64,000 nt of DNA, taken from an uncultured Mucilaginibacter sp. Lineage in GTDB: Bacteria > Bacteroidota > Bacteroidia > Sphingobacteriales > Sphingobacteriaceae. The DNA is taken from positions 62,001-126,000 of the forward strand of contig CAIPFE010000008.1 of NCBI GenBank assembly GCA_903864275.1. Reading direction: 5' to 3'. Below are positions 53,502 through 62,796 of the stretch, one piece after another. Under the pieces are notes generated by a model. It saw nothing but the letters and a program-made list of their open reading frames with translations. It was not told the origin of the DNA and searched no databases. How positions within the stretch are numbered: the stretch's first letter is position 1; each line of letters opens with the position of its first letter. The position numbers and the translations under genes are program-made.

Positions 53502-54836
53502 ATGCCGTCACAACCCATCATAAGAAAGATAAGGCCCATACAGCTCATTGCTGTTATCTTCTTTACGGTTTCGGGCGGCCCCTATGGATTAGAGCCATTA
53601 TTAAATTATGCCGGTGAACATGGGGCATTATTGATATTATTAATAACCCCCATGTTGTGGGATGTACCTGCAATTTTTACGGTACTTGAACTCAACAGTA
53701 TGATGCCGGTAACAGGCGGCTATTACAAATGGGTAAAAAAAGCTTTAGGCACACGCTGGGGCTTTTACGAGGGCTGGTGGACCTGGCTTTATACTTTTGT
53801 AGATCTTGCTATTTACCCTGGCTTGTTTGTGCTGTATGCCTCGTACTTCTTTCCGGTTTTGGCGGAGTACCGCATCCCTATTTGCTTATGCGTTGTATGG
53901 GCGTCCGCTGCATTAAATGTTTTAGGGATAGTGCCTGTGGGAAAAACTTCATTGTTCCTGGGCGCTATCGTATTAGCGCCTTTTATCATTTTATTTTTCC
54001 TGTATTTTTATCATCATAGTGCACATGTGGCAGTACCTTCGGTTTCATTAAAAGGATTGCCGTTCTCCTCATTTGGCATGGCATTATATACAGTAATGTG
54101 GAATTGCCTGGGGTGGGACAATGTAACAACATACGCCGAGGAAGTTGAAAAACCCGTACGCTCGTATCTTATATCCATTTTCGCGGCTTTTGCTCTGGTA
54201 ATAGTTATTTATTTTTTAGTTATCCTGGTTGCCGAGCAATCGGGCATAAGCCCGGCCGATCTGCGGGATAAAGGGTTCCCTGCGGTTGGCCAATTAATCA
54301 GCGGGAATTGGCTGGGCTCCCTGATCGCTTTCGCAGGCATGGCAAGCAGCCTTGGGATTTATGCCGCAGTGCTGCTTTCGGTATGCCGCGTCCCCAAAGT
54401 TATGGCGGATGACGATTTATTACCGAATCGTTTAAACCGGCTGCACCCCAAGTTCCAAACCCCTTATGTATCTATCATTGTTTGCTCTCTAGTCGTTAGC
54501 TTCATGATATTTTGGCCATTTGCCGACCTTCTGATCATAGATGTTACGGTTTATGGTGCGGGGTTATCGTTAGAATATATTTCGTTAATAAAACTTCGAA
54601 AAGTATCACCCGAAATCCACAGGCCATTTAAAATACCATTAAGCGTAACCGGGCTCTGCCTGATGATGCTGTTGCCGTTCGTGGTTTATTTTGTCGCCCT
54701 GGCCGCGGCATTTTCATCCACCCAGCAGGCGGTATGGGCGGCAATTTTTGCAATTGTAGTATTGGCCAGCGCCGAACTCGTCTGGCAATTGATATTGTGG
54801 AAGAAACCACATCATAAAAGGGATAGGCTGTATTAA
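53502..54836 (+). CDS. APC-family amino acid permease
   Basis: This 444-residue membrane protein has about 12 spans and APC superfamily motifs: TVSGGPYGLEPLLNYAGEHGALL in span 1, MMPVTGGYYKWVKKALG before span 3, and GMALYTVMWNCLGWDNVTTYAEEVEKPVR in span 6. Typical substrates are amino acids or polyamines; GGPYG in span 1 and the span 6 motif resemble the glutamate/gamma-aminobutyrate or polyamine branch. It is divergent from the sugar operon; a 208-bp AT-rich region separates them. Confidence 0.88.
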   Translation: MPSQPIIRKIRPIQLIAVIFFTVSGGPYGLEPLLNYAGEHGALLILLITPMLWDVPAIFTVLELNSMMPVTGGYYKWVKKALGTRWGFYEGWWTWLYTFVDLAIYPGLFVLYASYFFPVLAEYRIPICLCVVWASAALNVLGIVPVGKTSLFLGAIVLAPFIILFFLYFYHHSAHVAVPSVSLKGLPFSSFGMALYTVMWNCLGWDNVTTYAEEVEKPVRSYLISIFAAFALVIVIYFLVILVAEQSGISPADLRDKGFPAVGQLISGNWLGSLIAFAGMASSLGIYAAVLLSVCRVPKVMADDDLLPNRLNRLHPKFQTPYVSIIVCSLVVSFMIFWPFADLLIIDVTVYGAGLSLEYISLIKLRKVSPEIHRPFKIPLSVTGLCLMMLLPFVVYFVALAAAFSSTQQAVWAAIFAIVVLASAELVWQLILWKKPHHKRDRLY

Positions 54837-54840
54837 AAAT

Positions 54841-54974
54841 GTCAGTAGCAGTCGTTAGTGGCAGTGGCAGCTCGGAGCGGCAGTTTTTGATCTGGTAATC
54901 TACTCACAAAGCGACCTTTGCTAAAGTCCGATGTAACAATTGCTACTGCTACTTCATCCTGCTACTGCCACTTC
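54841..54974. repeat. GTAGCAGT/CTGCTACT inverted repeat cluster
   Basis: CAGTAGCAGTCGTTAGTGGC-type units at the left are repeated in inverted form (GCTACTGCTACTTC, CTGCTACTGCCACTTC) at the right. The family continues into the last codons of the ThuA gene (GCTGCTACT twice at 54998-55018). It lies between convergent stop codons. Confidence 0.7.
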
Positions 54975-54986
54975 TATTCCCCCTTG

Positions 54987-55793
54987 TTAAAACTTGCCGC
55001 TGCTACTGGTCGCTGCTACTTTTACTGTCCTGGCTGCCCAAAATATGGCATTAGTGAAAATTGTTTTATAAACGTCGCTTTGGAATAAAACGGGGGAATG
55101 GCCCATGAAAATATAAACATTCCTTGCGGGGAAATTAAGGTTGGTCCATATTACCGGGTGATCTCCCATTTTAATATCCGAATTTGGTGAATAGGTCGAT
55201 TCATCAACGCTGGCAATGACATGTACATTAGGACGGGGGCTTTTATCGTAGGTGTACCATTCTTCTTTCTCGACCATAAACGATGATGGGACGCCCTTCA
55301 TTATCGGATAGTCCGGGTCCTCCACATTTACCTTTGCCCCCGCGAACGTTGGGATATAGTTTTTATAGATAATGTTTCCCATAAATATAGAGAACCAGTT
55401 CCACATGGGGTAGCCATCGAATTCGCCGAGCAAAGTAGCATGGTGAAAACCGATCCAGCCGCCTCTGCCCTGTGTGATATAATTTTGGAACGCGGTTACT
55501 GCTTTATCCGTCCAGGCATAAGGCGGGTAATCCAGCTGGATGAATAATTGGTACTTGTTTAGAAATGCAGAGTCGATCAGGTCGGTGTTTTGGATATAAT
55601 CGATAGCGAAATTACTATCAGCCGCCAGTTTATCCAGCCATACTTTGGCCACTTTTGAATATTCGATGTGATGGCCGCCGTTTTCGTAAAGTGCGATGAC
55701 ATGGAAGCGGGGTGATTTTTGCTGGGCGAACGCCCCGTGGCTGCTGCAAATAATAATTATACAAAAAAGCAGCCGACATATTCTTGTTTTCAT
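54987..55793 (-). CDS. ThuA-domain protein, exported
   Basis: This 268-residue protein has a signal peptide (LLFCIIIICSSHGAFAQ) and a ThuA domain: GGHHIEYSKVAKVWLDKLA, an ITQGRGGWIGFHHATLLGEF motif, and VYIFMGHSPVLFQSDVYKTIFTNAIFWAA. ThuA domains are class I glutamine-amidotransferase-like and are found in trehalose and other sugar metabolism clusters. The last eight or so residues (AATSSSGKF) are encoded by sequence that matches the neighbouring intergenic repeat, so the tail may be an insertion effect. I use the ATG at 55793. Confidence 0.85.
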   Translation of the reverse strand: MKTRICRLLFCIIIICSSHGAFAQQKSPRFHVIALYENGGHHIEYSKVAKVWLDKLAADSNFAIDYIQNTDLIDSAFLNKYQLFIQLDYPPYAWTDKAVTAFQNYITQGRGGWIGFHHATLLGEFDGYPMWNWFSIFMGNIIYKNYIPTFAGAKVNVEDPDYPIMKGVPSSFMVEKEEWYTYDKSPRPNVHVIASVDESTYSPNSDIKMGDHPVIWTNLNFPARNVYIFMGHSPVLFQSDVYKTIFTNAIFWAARTVKVAATSSSGKF

Positions 55794-56001
55794 ATTAACC
55801 AATTAATAACTGGTACAAGATATACATTTAGCTGCCAAATAATCAATAGCAGTTTATCGGATAAAATTAGCGCTCAGAAGGAAAAACATTCACGAATTAC
55901 CTCCATCTTGACTTTGCCATCCCCCCAAGAAAACCTGCCGCCAAGCCCGTCAATGCCAGGATAATAAAAGTTAATGAGTCCATTTTCAATATTTTATTGC
56001 T

Positions 56002-56478
56002 TTAATTATCGACAACACTCTTTTTCTGAATTTTTTTATGGATACCAGGTATTTCAACTAATGCAGCCGAACCGTACCATGGGTGCAATTCCATTATTAG
56101 TGTGCCCGCTTGTACAGCAGGATCACTTTCGGTTAGTTTTTTTGCTTCCTCCACTGTGCTTACGTTAAAAATAAATATCCCCCTGATCTCCTGGTTATCA
56201 GCAAAAGGCCCGGCTACGATCAGTTTACCTTCACCGGCAAGCTTTAAAATATTTTTTAAATGGGCAGTTTGCAATTTTTCACGAGCAACAGAGTCTTTTA
56301 TTTTAACCGGGCCTTCTTTTAAAAATACCATCACATAACTTTTCATGCCGTACGCGTCGGCCCCGAGTTTTTTGGCCAGCGCGCCATCATATCCTGGCTG
56401 CCCATCCTGTTTTGTTTGTCCAAAACAGCAGTAACTGTCGACAATCATTAGCAGCGCTATCATAAAAGTCTTTGTCAT
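56002..56478 (-). CDS. YciI-like protein with signal peptide
   Basis: This 158-residue protein has a signal peptide (IALLMIVDSYCCFG) and a YciI/YCII-related domain: SYVMVFLKEGP, AHLKNILKLAGEGKLIVAGPFADNQEIRGIFIFNVSTVEEAKKLTESDPAVQAGTLIMELHPWYG, with the conserved His in HLKNI and Asp in SDPAV. YciI proteins are normally cytosolic; the secreted form is notable. The next gene upstream (52 bp) encodes an exported DJ-1 protein, so the two may be co-expressed. Confidence 0.85.
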   Translation of the reverse strand: MTKTFMIALLMIVDSYCCFGQTKQDGQPGYDGALAKKLGADAYGMKSYVMVFLKEGPVKIKDSVAREKLQTAHLKNILKLAGEGKLIVAGPFADNQEIRGIFIFNVSTVEEAKKLTESDPAVQAGTLIMELHPWYGSAALVEIPGIHKKIQKKSVVDN

Positions 56479-56530
56479 ATTTATTTGATTAGAAATTGCT
56501 ATTATAAAACATGTTCAATTTTACTACGAC

Positions 56531-57259
56531 TTATGGTTTCACCGAAGATTTGTCAGCAATTACCAATCCCTGCCCGGGCACCCATTTATCGTACTCCATA
56601 TATTTTGCCACCTGTACGGCGGCATCATCACCTAATATTTTCGCTACCAGGTGCAACGCGCCATCAATTCCAGCCGAAACACCGGCTGTGGTAATTACCC
56701 GTCCGTTGTCAACATACCGTACATTTGACAATACTTTTGCCCGGGGCACGGCCAGCTTTAATTTTTCAATACTTCCATGCCATGTAGTGATCGTAAGATC
56801 GTCGAGCAGGCCGGCTTTTCCTAAAATAAATGCGCCGGTACAAACCGAAAAATAATATTGAGGTACTGCGTAGTTTTTTAACCATCGCATCACTGCCGGG
56901 TCGTTGGTAGCATGGCTGTCGTAACCGCCAAAAAATGCCAGGATATCCGCCTTAGGTGCATCGTTGATGTCATAATCAGGGATGATCTTCAAAACGCCCT
57001 TCGACAGGATTGGGCTTTTGGTTTTTGAAACAGTTGCCACATCAAAACCGGCAGCGATGAACACTTCCATAGGTCCAGCGAAATCCAACACTTCGACCCC
57101 ATCCTGTAAATAAAAAAGCACCTTTAGGGGTTTTGTGGTGTCGGATCGTTGTTTCATTCCATTATTTGTAAAACGGGGGACTTTACCATACGCAGCCCCG
57201 GCTAATATAAGCGCCGAAGCTATTGGCACGAGTAGTAAACTATAAAATAACTTTTTCAT
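56531..57259 (-). CDS. DJ-1/PfpI family protein with N-terminal export signal
   Basis: This 242-residue protein has an N-terminal membrane span or signal (LFYSLLLVPIASALILAGAAYG) and a DJ-1/PfpI domain: VLFYLQDGVEVLDFAGPMEVF, FGGYDSHA and the nucleophile elbow YYFSVCTGAFILGKAGLL (Cys about 140). The start is the ATG at 57259, since 40 upstream codons carry no family match. It precedes the YciI gene and may be exported or membrane-anchored. It is not fused to an AraC domain, unlike the protein at 62797. Confidence 0.85.
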   Translation of the reverse strand: MKKLFYSLLLVPIASALILAGAAYGKVPRFTNNGMKQRSDTTKPLKVLFYLQDGVEVLDFAGPMEVFIAAGFDVATVSKTKSPILSKGVLKIIPDYDINDAPKADILAFFGGYDSHATNDPAVMRWLKNYAVPQYYFSVCTGAFILGKAGLLDDLTITTWHGSIEKLKLAVPRAKVLSNVRYVDNGRVITTAGVSAGIDGALHLVAKILGDDAAVQVAKYMEYDKWVPGQGLVIADKSSVKP

Positions 57260-57733
57260 ATGACTAGTTTTTAACAAATCTAACTTCAAATCAGTATGTT
57301 CAGTTTGTACGGAGGCTTTTCGGTTGTGGCATATATCCAGCAGGCATGCTTTTGCCGGAATTATAAACACGGCCCGCAAAACGGTTTGCTGAGTCGATAA
57401 TATGGTTAATATTATGAATTAATGAATATTCATACAAAAACATTAAACCAATAGCCCTATCGGCCCTACGTTTGCGGCTTATTTTTTAACCGTTAAATAC
57501 GCAATTAAGTGTAAACCCATAGAATTGATAGTATTTTGCTGATCATTGCTTTTTTAGACCATAGTCTATTGCCCACAAAATATGCTTTAAATAATTGATA
57601 TATCAAATATATCCGTAAAATGGATGCCAATTCTTATGTCGTTGATAATTAACGAAATATAAGATTGTGCGCCGCTGACTGTACGCTATTGTTACATGTA
57701 GTGTACGATTATGATACACCCCTCTTTAAAATT
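57260..57733. other. Gene-free stretch with small palindromes
   Basis: No gene is seen in these 474 bp. AGACCATAGTCT (57556-57567) and TTGATATATCAA (57595-57606) are small palindromes that could be operator sites for a neighbouring regulator. Confidence 0.4.
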
Positions 57734-59875
57734 TTATTTCAATGGTAATTGAATAATAAACTCCGATCCTTTCCCCTCAACACTGTTAACCTGTATGCTT
57801 CCCCCATGCCCCTTCACCACCATATCGTAGGTTAATGACAGCCCCAATCCCGTACCCTCACCAGTAGGTTTGGTTGTAAAAAACGGCTGCATGATCTTTT
57901 GTTTAATAGCATCCGGTATTCCCACACCGTTATCTTTTACCCTGATGATGGCTTGTCCATCTTCTGCAGCTGTTATTACAGATACTTCAGGCTTGTACAT
58001 TTCACCGGCTGTTTTTTGCTTTTGATTTACCGCGTATAAAGCGTTGTTAAACAAGTTAAACATCACCCGAACCATATCCTGCGGTATCACATTTATTTTG
58101 GGCAGGGTTTCATCAAAGTGTGTGAGCAATTCCGCGTTAAATGATTTGTCCTTAGCCCTTAAGCTGTGATAAGCCAGGCGCATACATTCGTCAGCAAGGG
58201 CATTGATGTTGGTCGGCTCTTTTGTCCCGCCGCCGGATTGGCTATGCTGCAGCATGCCTTTTACTATGGCATCGGCGCGTTTGCCGTGATGAAGGATTTT
58301 TTCAAGGTTTTGAGATAAGTCGTCAGCGATTGCCCTAACATCTTCTTTATTTCCTTTGTCTTCTTCTTCCTTTAGTTCTGCAAGCAACTCAATACTTACT
58401 TCCGAAAAGTTATTAACGAAGTTGAGCGGGTTTTGTATCTCATGGGCTATACCCGCGGTGAGCTCGCCTAATGACGCCATTTTTTCGGATTGGATCAGTT
58501 GGGTTTGTGTTGCCTTTAAATGGGTTAAGGATTGATTGAGCGCAGCGGTCCTTTCAGTTACCTGTAGCTCTAATGTTTCATTTTGCGCAGCTAATATTTG
58601 TTGTTTTTCCTTCTCCTGGAAAATGGTTTTTTCAGATAATTGTTCTACTTCAATTACCCTCGCTTGTAGAGAACGCCCTGTCCTGGCATACTCACTGGCA
58701 AGAAACACTGATATGCCTACGGGAACAAGTATAAAGGCACATGCAGCAAAAAAATAGGCCATTTGAAAATTACCTGTACCTAACGCGCATAAAAAGATTA
58801 AACACAGTAAAACCACACAAGAAAAGAGGCCGAATAATATTTTGGTGCCCGGTATTTTATTGCGCGTAGCGATTATTAGAACTCGTAATATTTCAATACA
58901 AATTACCACAGTAAAGGAAAAGAAAAATATTCCGCTCCACCTATAAAGAAAGAATAGCGTCGCAATAGAAGATGCCGCATAAATAATTACCAAATAAAAT
59001 AAAATACTTTTCCGTTTTTCGCAAAGGGCATATATTGCCAGAAGTAGGGGTATAGCAGCGCCAACAGAAAAAACGGAATCACCAATATCTAGTAATGAAT
59101 ACCACGAGATAGACAGTTTTGGTAATCTAGCAGCCAACAAAAGAAGAATACTGCTAAAGGCGGCAAAAATACCGTAAACACCGAAATACAAATAGGCTTT
59201 TTTAATTCGAAATGAAAAATAGAGGGACAAACTCATTAAGCCGATCAGCAAATACAATGGTATTAAAATAAGTTCATAAACTGCACGGCGTTCATGATCT
59301 CCTTGATAATTTGTAAATGCTTCGTTAGCATTATTAAACGTTAATTGTAAGCATGGGTTAGGCCCCCATAGATTGATAAAAAAATTCTTCCTGTTAAACG
59401 AATACCGAATAGCGATAACCTGTGTGGATTGTTTATCAAACCTTACGGTGAAAGCTTGATCAATCATTTGTACCGTTTTTTCTTTTGAATAATCCTTATT
59501 TACCACCCCGAAATTATAAATAAGCCGGCCGTTAAGGTAAATTTCCGAAGCGCCCGCCTGTGAAATGTTAAATGCGAATGACTGATTAGCAAGGGATGTA
59601 TCTATATGCAACTTTAACCGGAACCAGCCAATTTCTGCGTTCCTGACTTGGGTCAGGTAATAAATGTCTGTCGCAGGATTAATGGCCCCCCACCCGCTGT
59701 CATCAATATCCGGTTTAGCCCAAGCGGGATTGTCGCCGGCATGAAATTTCCAGCCTTTATCTAATAAAATACCATCCTTTGGTATTTTATCAATATTAAT
59801 TACTGAATCAGTTTTTGCAGCAGCGGAAGTGACAAATAGAATAAGAAAGCAAAAAATTAATACTAGTTTTTTCAT
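57734..59875 (-). CDS. 7TM-DISM sensor histidine kinase (orphan)
   Basis: This 713-residue kinase has a signal peptide ([10 protein letters not shown]), an N-terminal jelly-roll domain (about 30-185: [24 protein letters not shown]), seven membrane spans (about 200-395), a coiled coil (about 400-450), and HisKA and HATPase domains (about 452-713): [25 protein letters not shown] (His about 478), [29 protein letters not shown] and [15 protein letters not shown]. No response regulator is adjacent, so its partner is elsewhere. Confidence 0.9.
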   Translation of the reverse strand: MKKLVLIFCFLILFVTSAAAKTDSVINIDKIPKDGILLDKGWKFHAGDNPAWAKPDIDDSGWGAINPATDIYYLTQVRNAEIGWFRLKLHIDTSLANQSFAFNISQAGASEIYLNGRLIYNFGVVNKDYSKEKTVQMIDQAFTVRFDKQSTQVIAIRYSFNRKNFFINLWGPNPCLQLTFNNANEAFTNYQGDHERRAVYELILIPLYLLIGLMSLSLYFSFRIKKAYLYFGVYGIFAAFSSILLLLAARLPKLSISWYSLLDIGDSVFSVGAAIPLLLAIYALCEKRKSILFYLVIIYAASSIATLFFLYRWSGIFFFSFTVVICIEILRVLIIATRNKIPGTKILFGLFSCVVLLCLIFLCALGTGNFQMAYFFAACAFILVPVGISVFLASEYARTGRSLQARVIEVEQLSEKTIFQEKEKQQILAAQNETLELQVTERTAALNQSLTHLKATQTQLIQSEKMASLGELTAGIAHEIQNPLNFVNNFSEVSIELLAELKEEEDKGNKEDVRAIADDLSQNLEKILHHGKRADAIVKGMLQHSQSGGGTKEPTNINALADECMRLAYHSLRAKDKSFNAELLTHFDETLPKINVIPQDMVRVMFNLFNNALYAVNQKQKTAGEMYKPEVSVITAAEDGQAIIRVKDNGVGIPDAIKQKIMQPFFTTKPTGEGTGLGLSLTYDMVVKGHGGSIQVNSVEGKGSEFIIQLPLK

Positions 59876-59989
59876 AAGATTTAGCTAAGCGGCAATGAAA
59901 CTATAAATCCTGAACCCTCATAAACAGTCATTAAAGATTGTAATATTTAAAGATAAATCAATAATATTGATCGTTATTATCAAAACAAG

Positions 59990-61699
59990 ATGGATAAGGA
60001 GCTGCGCAGCCGTCAATGGTTCGGAAAAAAAGGGAAGGATGGTTTTATATACCGCGCCTGGATGAAAAACCAGGGCATACCGGCACATGAGCTGCAAGGA
60101 AAACCTGTTATCGGCATTTGCAATACGTGGTCGGAACTGACGCCATGCAATGCCCATTTCAGGGAACTGGCCGAATCGGTAAAACATGGCATCTACGAAG
60201 CTGGTGGTTTCCCGGTTGAGTTCCCGGTAATGTCGCTTGGCGAAACGCTGATCAAGCCTACTGCCATGCTCTACCGCAACCTGGTGAGCATGGATGTGGA
60301 GGAATCCATTCGTGCTAACCCGATCGACGGTGTGGTGCTGCTTTGCGGCTGCGACAAAACCACGCCCGCGCTGGTGATGGGCGCCTGCAGTGTAAATATT
60401 CCAACTATCGTAGTTTCGGGCGGCCCGATGCTGACCGGCAAATACCGCGGCCATGACATAAGCACTTCGGATGTTTGGCGGTTTTCGGAGGCGCAGCGTG
60501 CGGGTAAAATGACCGATGAGGAACTTTTTACCGCCGAAGCATGTATGACACGCAGCCGCGGCCATTGCGCGGTAATGGGCACAGCATCAACCATGGCCTG
60601 TATGGTTGAATCGCTGGGATTAACGCTGGCTGAAAATGCCGCCATCCCCGCAGCAGATTCGCGGCGGAAAGTTTTGGCGCACCTCTCGGGAAGCAGGATA
60701 GTCGATATGGTAAGAGAACACCTTAAACCCTCGGATATACTGACGCGCCAGGCTTTTGAAAATGCCATTACCGTAAACGCAGCTATAGGCGGTTCCACAA
60801 ATTTTGTGATCCACTTACTAGCCATCGCCGCACGCATAGGCGTTGATTTGGCTATGGATGATTTTAACAACGTAAAGAATATTCCATTGCTGGCCAACCT
60901 GCAACCCTCGGGCAAATATTTTATGGAAGACTTTTTTTATGCAGGCGGTTTGCCTGCACTGATGAAGGAGTTGCACGAGGTTTTGCACAGTGATGCCATA
61001 ACCGTGAGCGGCAAACCCATAGCGGAAAATTATGTAAAGAGCGAATGCTTTAACCGCGAGATGATCTCAACCTTTGATAAACCATTTAATAAGCTTGCCG
61101 GGATTGTTGTTGTAAAAGGTAACCTGAGCGAAAACGGCGCTGTGCTAAAGCCATCGGCTGCAAGCCCCGCCTTAATGAAACACACAGGCAGGGCGGTTGT
61201 ATTTGAAGATATTGAGGATTATAAAGCCAAGATAGACGACCCAAAGCTGGACGTAGATGAAAGCTGCGTACTGGTATTAAAAAATGTCGGCCCGAAGGGA
61301 TACCCCGGTATGCCCGAAGTAGGCAATATGGCCATCCCAAAAAAGCTATTGGAAAAAGGAGTAACGGATATGGTCCGTATATCCGACGGGCGCATGAGCG
61401 GGACGGGGTTTGGCACTGTTGTATTGCACGTTTCACCGGAAGCGGCCGTAGGAGGCACTTTGGCCATTGTACAGGATGGAGATATAATCAGGTTGGATGT
61501 GAGTGCCGGCCTGCTGCAGCTTGAATTATCCGACGCGGAAATTGACAAGCGCAAAAAGCAGTTGCACCTTCCCGGAAATTTAACCGGCCGGGGATATGTG
61601 TGGCTATATCAAACCCATGTGGAGCAGGCGCATTTGGGCGCTGATATGGATTTTTTAAAGGGCGCGTCAGGCAGCGAGGTGTTAAGGGATTCGCATTGA
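59990..61699 (+). CDS. IlvD/Edd family sugar-acid dehydratase
   Basis: This 569-residue enzyme is a Fe-S-dependent dehydratase of the IlvD/Edd family. The cluster cysteines lie in GICNTWSELTPCNAH (about 41-55), LLCGCDKTTPALVMG and TRSRGHCAVMGTASTMA. The length and the KGKDGFIYRAWMKNQG N-terminus match the arabinonate/xylonate dehydratase branch rather than IlvD (which is about 610). It would remove water from a sugar acid in an oxidative pathway. An SDR gene follows by 29 bp, a likely co-transcribed partner for a dehydrogenase step. Confidence 0.88.
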   Translation: MDKELRSRQWFGKKGKDGFIYRAWMKNQGIPAHELQGKPVIGICNTWSELTPCNAHFRELAESVKHGIYEAGGFPVEFPVMSLGETLIKPTAMLYRNLVSMDVEESIRANPIDGVVLLCGCDKTTPALVMGACSVNIPTIVVSGGPMLTGKYRGHDISTSDVWRFSEAQRAGKMTDEELFTAEACMTRSRGHCAVMGTASTMACMVESLGLTLAENAAIPAADSRRKVLAHLSGSRIVDMVREHLKPSDILTRQAFENAITVNAAIGGSTNFVIHLLAIAARIGVDLAMDDFNNVKNIPLLANLQPSGKYFMEDFFYAGGLPALMKELHEVLHSDAITVSGKPIAENYVKSECFNREMISTFDKPFNKLAGIVVVKGNLSENGAVLKPSAASPALMKHTGRAVVFEDIEDYKAKIDDPKLDVDESCVLVLKNVGPKGYPGMPEVGNMAIPKKLLEKGVTDMVRISDGRMSGTGFGTVVLHVSPEAAVGGTLAIVQDGDIIRLDVSAGLLQLELSDAEIDKRKKQLHLPGNLTGRGYVWLYQTHVEQAHLGADMDFLKGASGSEVLRDSH

Positions 61700-61728
61700 A
61701 ATCGTAAATCATTATAGATCTTTAATTA

Positions 61729-62496
61729 ATGACAAGCAAAAAATTCACCAACCAGGCAGCCATTGTCACAGGTGCAGGCCAGGGCATCGGTTTTGAAATT
61801 GCCAGGCAACTGGCCCATAACGGAGCGGGGATACTCATTAATGATATTAACGAAGAACTTCTCAAAAAAGCAGCTGATCAAATACGAGCAGAAGGAGGTC
61901 AATGCTATGCCCTTGCCGGCGATGCGGCCGATATAAATTTTATACAGCAAATGGTGGATACTGCCGCGCGCCAATTTGGCAAGCTTACCATCGCCATAGC
62001 AAATGCGGGTATTACTTTATTTGGCGATTTTTTAACCTACCCGAAGGAATCTCTTCAAAGTGTGATGGGCTTAAATTTGCAGGGCAGCTTTTTCCTTGCC
62101 CAACGCGCAGCGCAACAGATGATCAAACAGCAAAGCGGCGGGCGAGTGTTATTTATGTCGTCGGTTACCGGTCACCAGGCGCATAAAGACCTGGCAGCTT
62201 ATGGGATGACGAAGGCGGCCCTTGAAATGCTGGCCAAAAGCCTGGTGGTCGAATTATCTCCCTACCAAATTACAGTTAACACAATTGCCCCCGGAGCAAC
62301 GCTCACCGAACGCACGCTTGAAGATGCAGAATATAAAAACACCTGGTCGCGCATTACGCCAATGGGCCGGCCTGCAACTGTTGAAGACGTTGCCAATGCC
62401 GTGCTGTTTTTGGTTTCGCCGGATGCAGGGCACATTACGGGGCAAAACCTGGTAGTTGATGGGGGGTGGATTGCCGTAAGCCCGTCGCCTTACTAG
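61729..62496 (+). CDS. SDR-family sugar dehydrogenase
   Basis: This 255-residue oxidoreductase has the SDR signature: TGAGQGIGFEIARQL (about 14-28), NAG near 88, Ser in LFMSSVTG (about 143), and Y156-x-x-x-K160 in AYGMTKAALEML. It resembles sugar dehydrogenases and 3-oxoacyl-reductases. Downstream of the IlvD/Edd dehydratase, it probably oxidises the sugar that feeds it or the product that leaves it. The C-terminal TGQNLVVDGGW is typical. Confidence 0.88.
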   Translation: MTSKKFTNQAAIVTGAGQGIGFEIARQLAHNGAGILINDINEELLKKAADQIRAEGGQCYALAGDAADINFIQQMVDTAARQFGKLTIAIANAGITLFGDFLTYPKESLQSVMGLNLQGSFFLAQRAAQQMIKQQSGGRVLFMSSVTGHQAHKDLAAYGMTKAALEMLAKSLVVELSPYQITVNTIAPGATLTERTLEDAEYKNTWSRITPMGRPATVEDVANAVLFLVSPDAGHITGQNLVVDGGWIAVSPSPY

Positions 62497-62598
62497 TAAA
62501 ATTCTTAGCGTTCAATTTTCGACAAAAAGTATAAATGTTAAAATTTGATAATTTATTCTATTAAATCTATAGAAATTATAGTAATTAAAAATAGTTAT

Positions 62599-62606
62599 TA
62601 TATTTG
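62599..62606 (+). promoter_or_regulatory. Bacteroidota -7 box TATATTTG
   Basis: TATATTTG matches the TAnnTTTG consensus of Bacteroidota sigma-ABfr promoters and lies about 26 bp before the structured RNA at 62632. A clear -33 TTG at the right distance is not obvious. Confidence 0.5.
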
Positions 62607-62612
62607 TCCCGA

Positions 62613-62760
62613 AATAAAATTTGTTTTCAACACAGCGCGCTGGCCGGCAGCCGAAAAATTATGATCGATGGTTCAACTCCGTCCGCTGTAGCTCTCTTCT
62701 CATATAGGTTTATAATTGGTTAGATAGAGTTCCTGCCCATCAGGAGCTCTTCTTTTTTTA
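62613..62760 (+). ncRNA. Candidate small structured RNA
   Basis: This 148-nt region holds a compact fold of 58 nt. An outer stem joins ACAGCG (62632-62637) to CGCTGT (62684-62689). Inside are a GCTG/CAGC hairpin (62639-62651) and a T-arm-like hairpin (62667-62683: GATGG, loop TTCAACT, CCGTC). It looks like a tRNA acceptor and T arm with the anticodon arm lost. A terminator (62727-62759) closes the transcript. It lies in the 300-bp gap between the SDR gene and the GlxA gene (which is on the minus strand), and no protein reading frame fits. Confidence 0.5.
62727..62759 (+). terminator. Rho-independent terminator for the candidate RNA
   Basis: GAGTTCCTG pairs with CAGGAGCTC across a CCCAT loop, with a TTCTTTTTTT tail. 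Confidence 0.75.
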
Positions 62761-62796
62761 AGGAGCAAATTGTTCGGTTTTTGTTTTCCGGTCAGG

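Noticed and set aside
54841..54974. A CRISPR-like array in the GTAGCAGT repeats
   Set aside because: Units are short, irregularly spaced and in both orientations, with no uniform spacers.
59918..60565. 215-residue antisense ORF over the IlvD/Edd gene
   Set aside because: It lies on the opposite strand inside a strongly conserved enzyme and shows no family pattern; it reflects codon bias of the sense gene.
60271..60915. 214-residue antisense ORF over the IlvD/Edd gene
   Set aside because: Same reason; Ser/Thr-rich mirror of a GC-rich coding strand.
62632..62689. A complete tRNA gene
   Set aside because: The T-arm-like hairpin and acceptor-like stem are present, but only 29 nt lie between them, too few for D and anticodon arms; reported as a candidate RNA instead.
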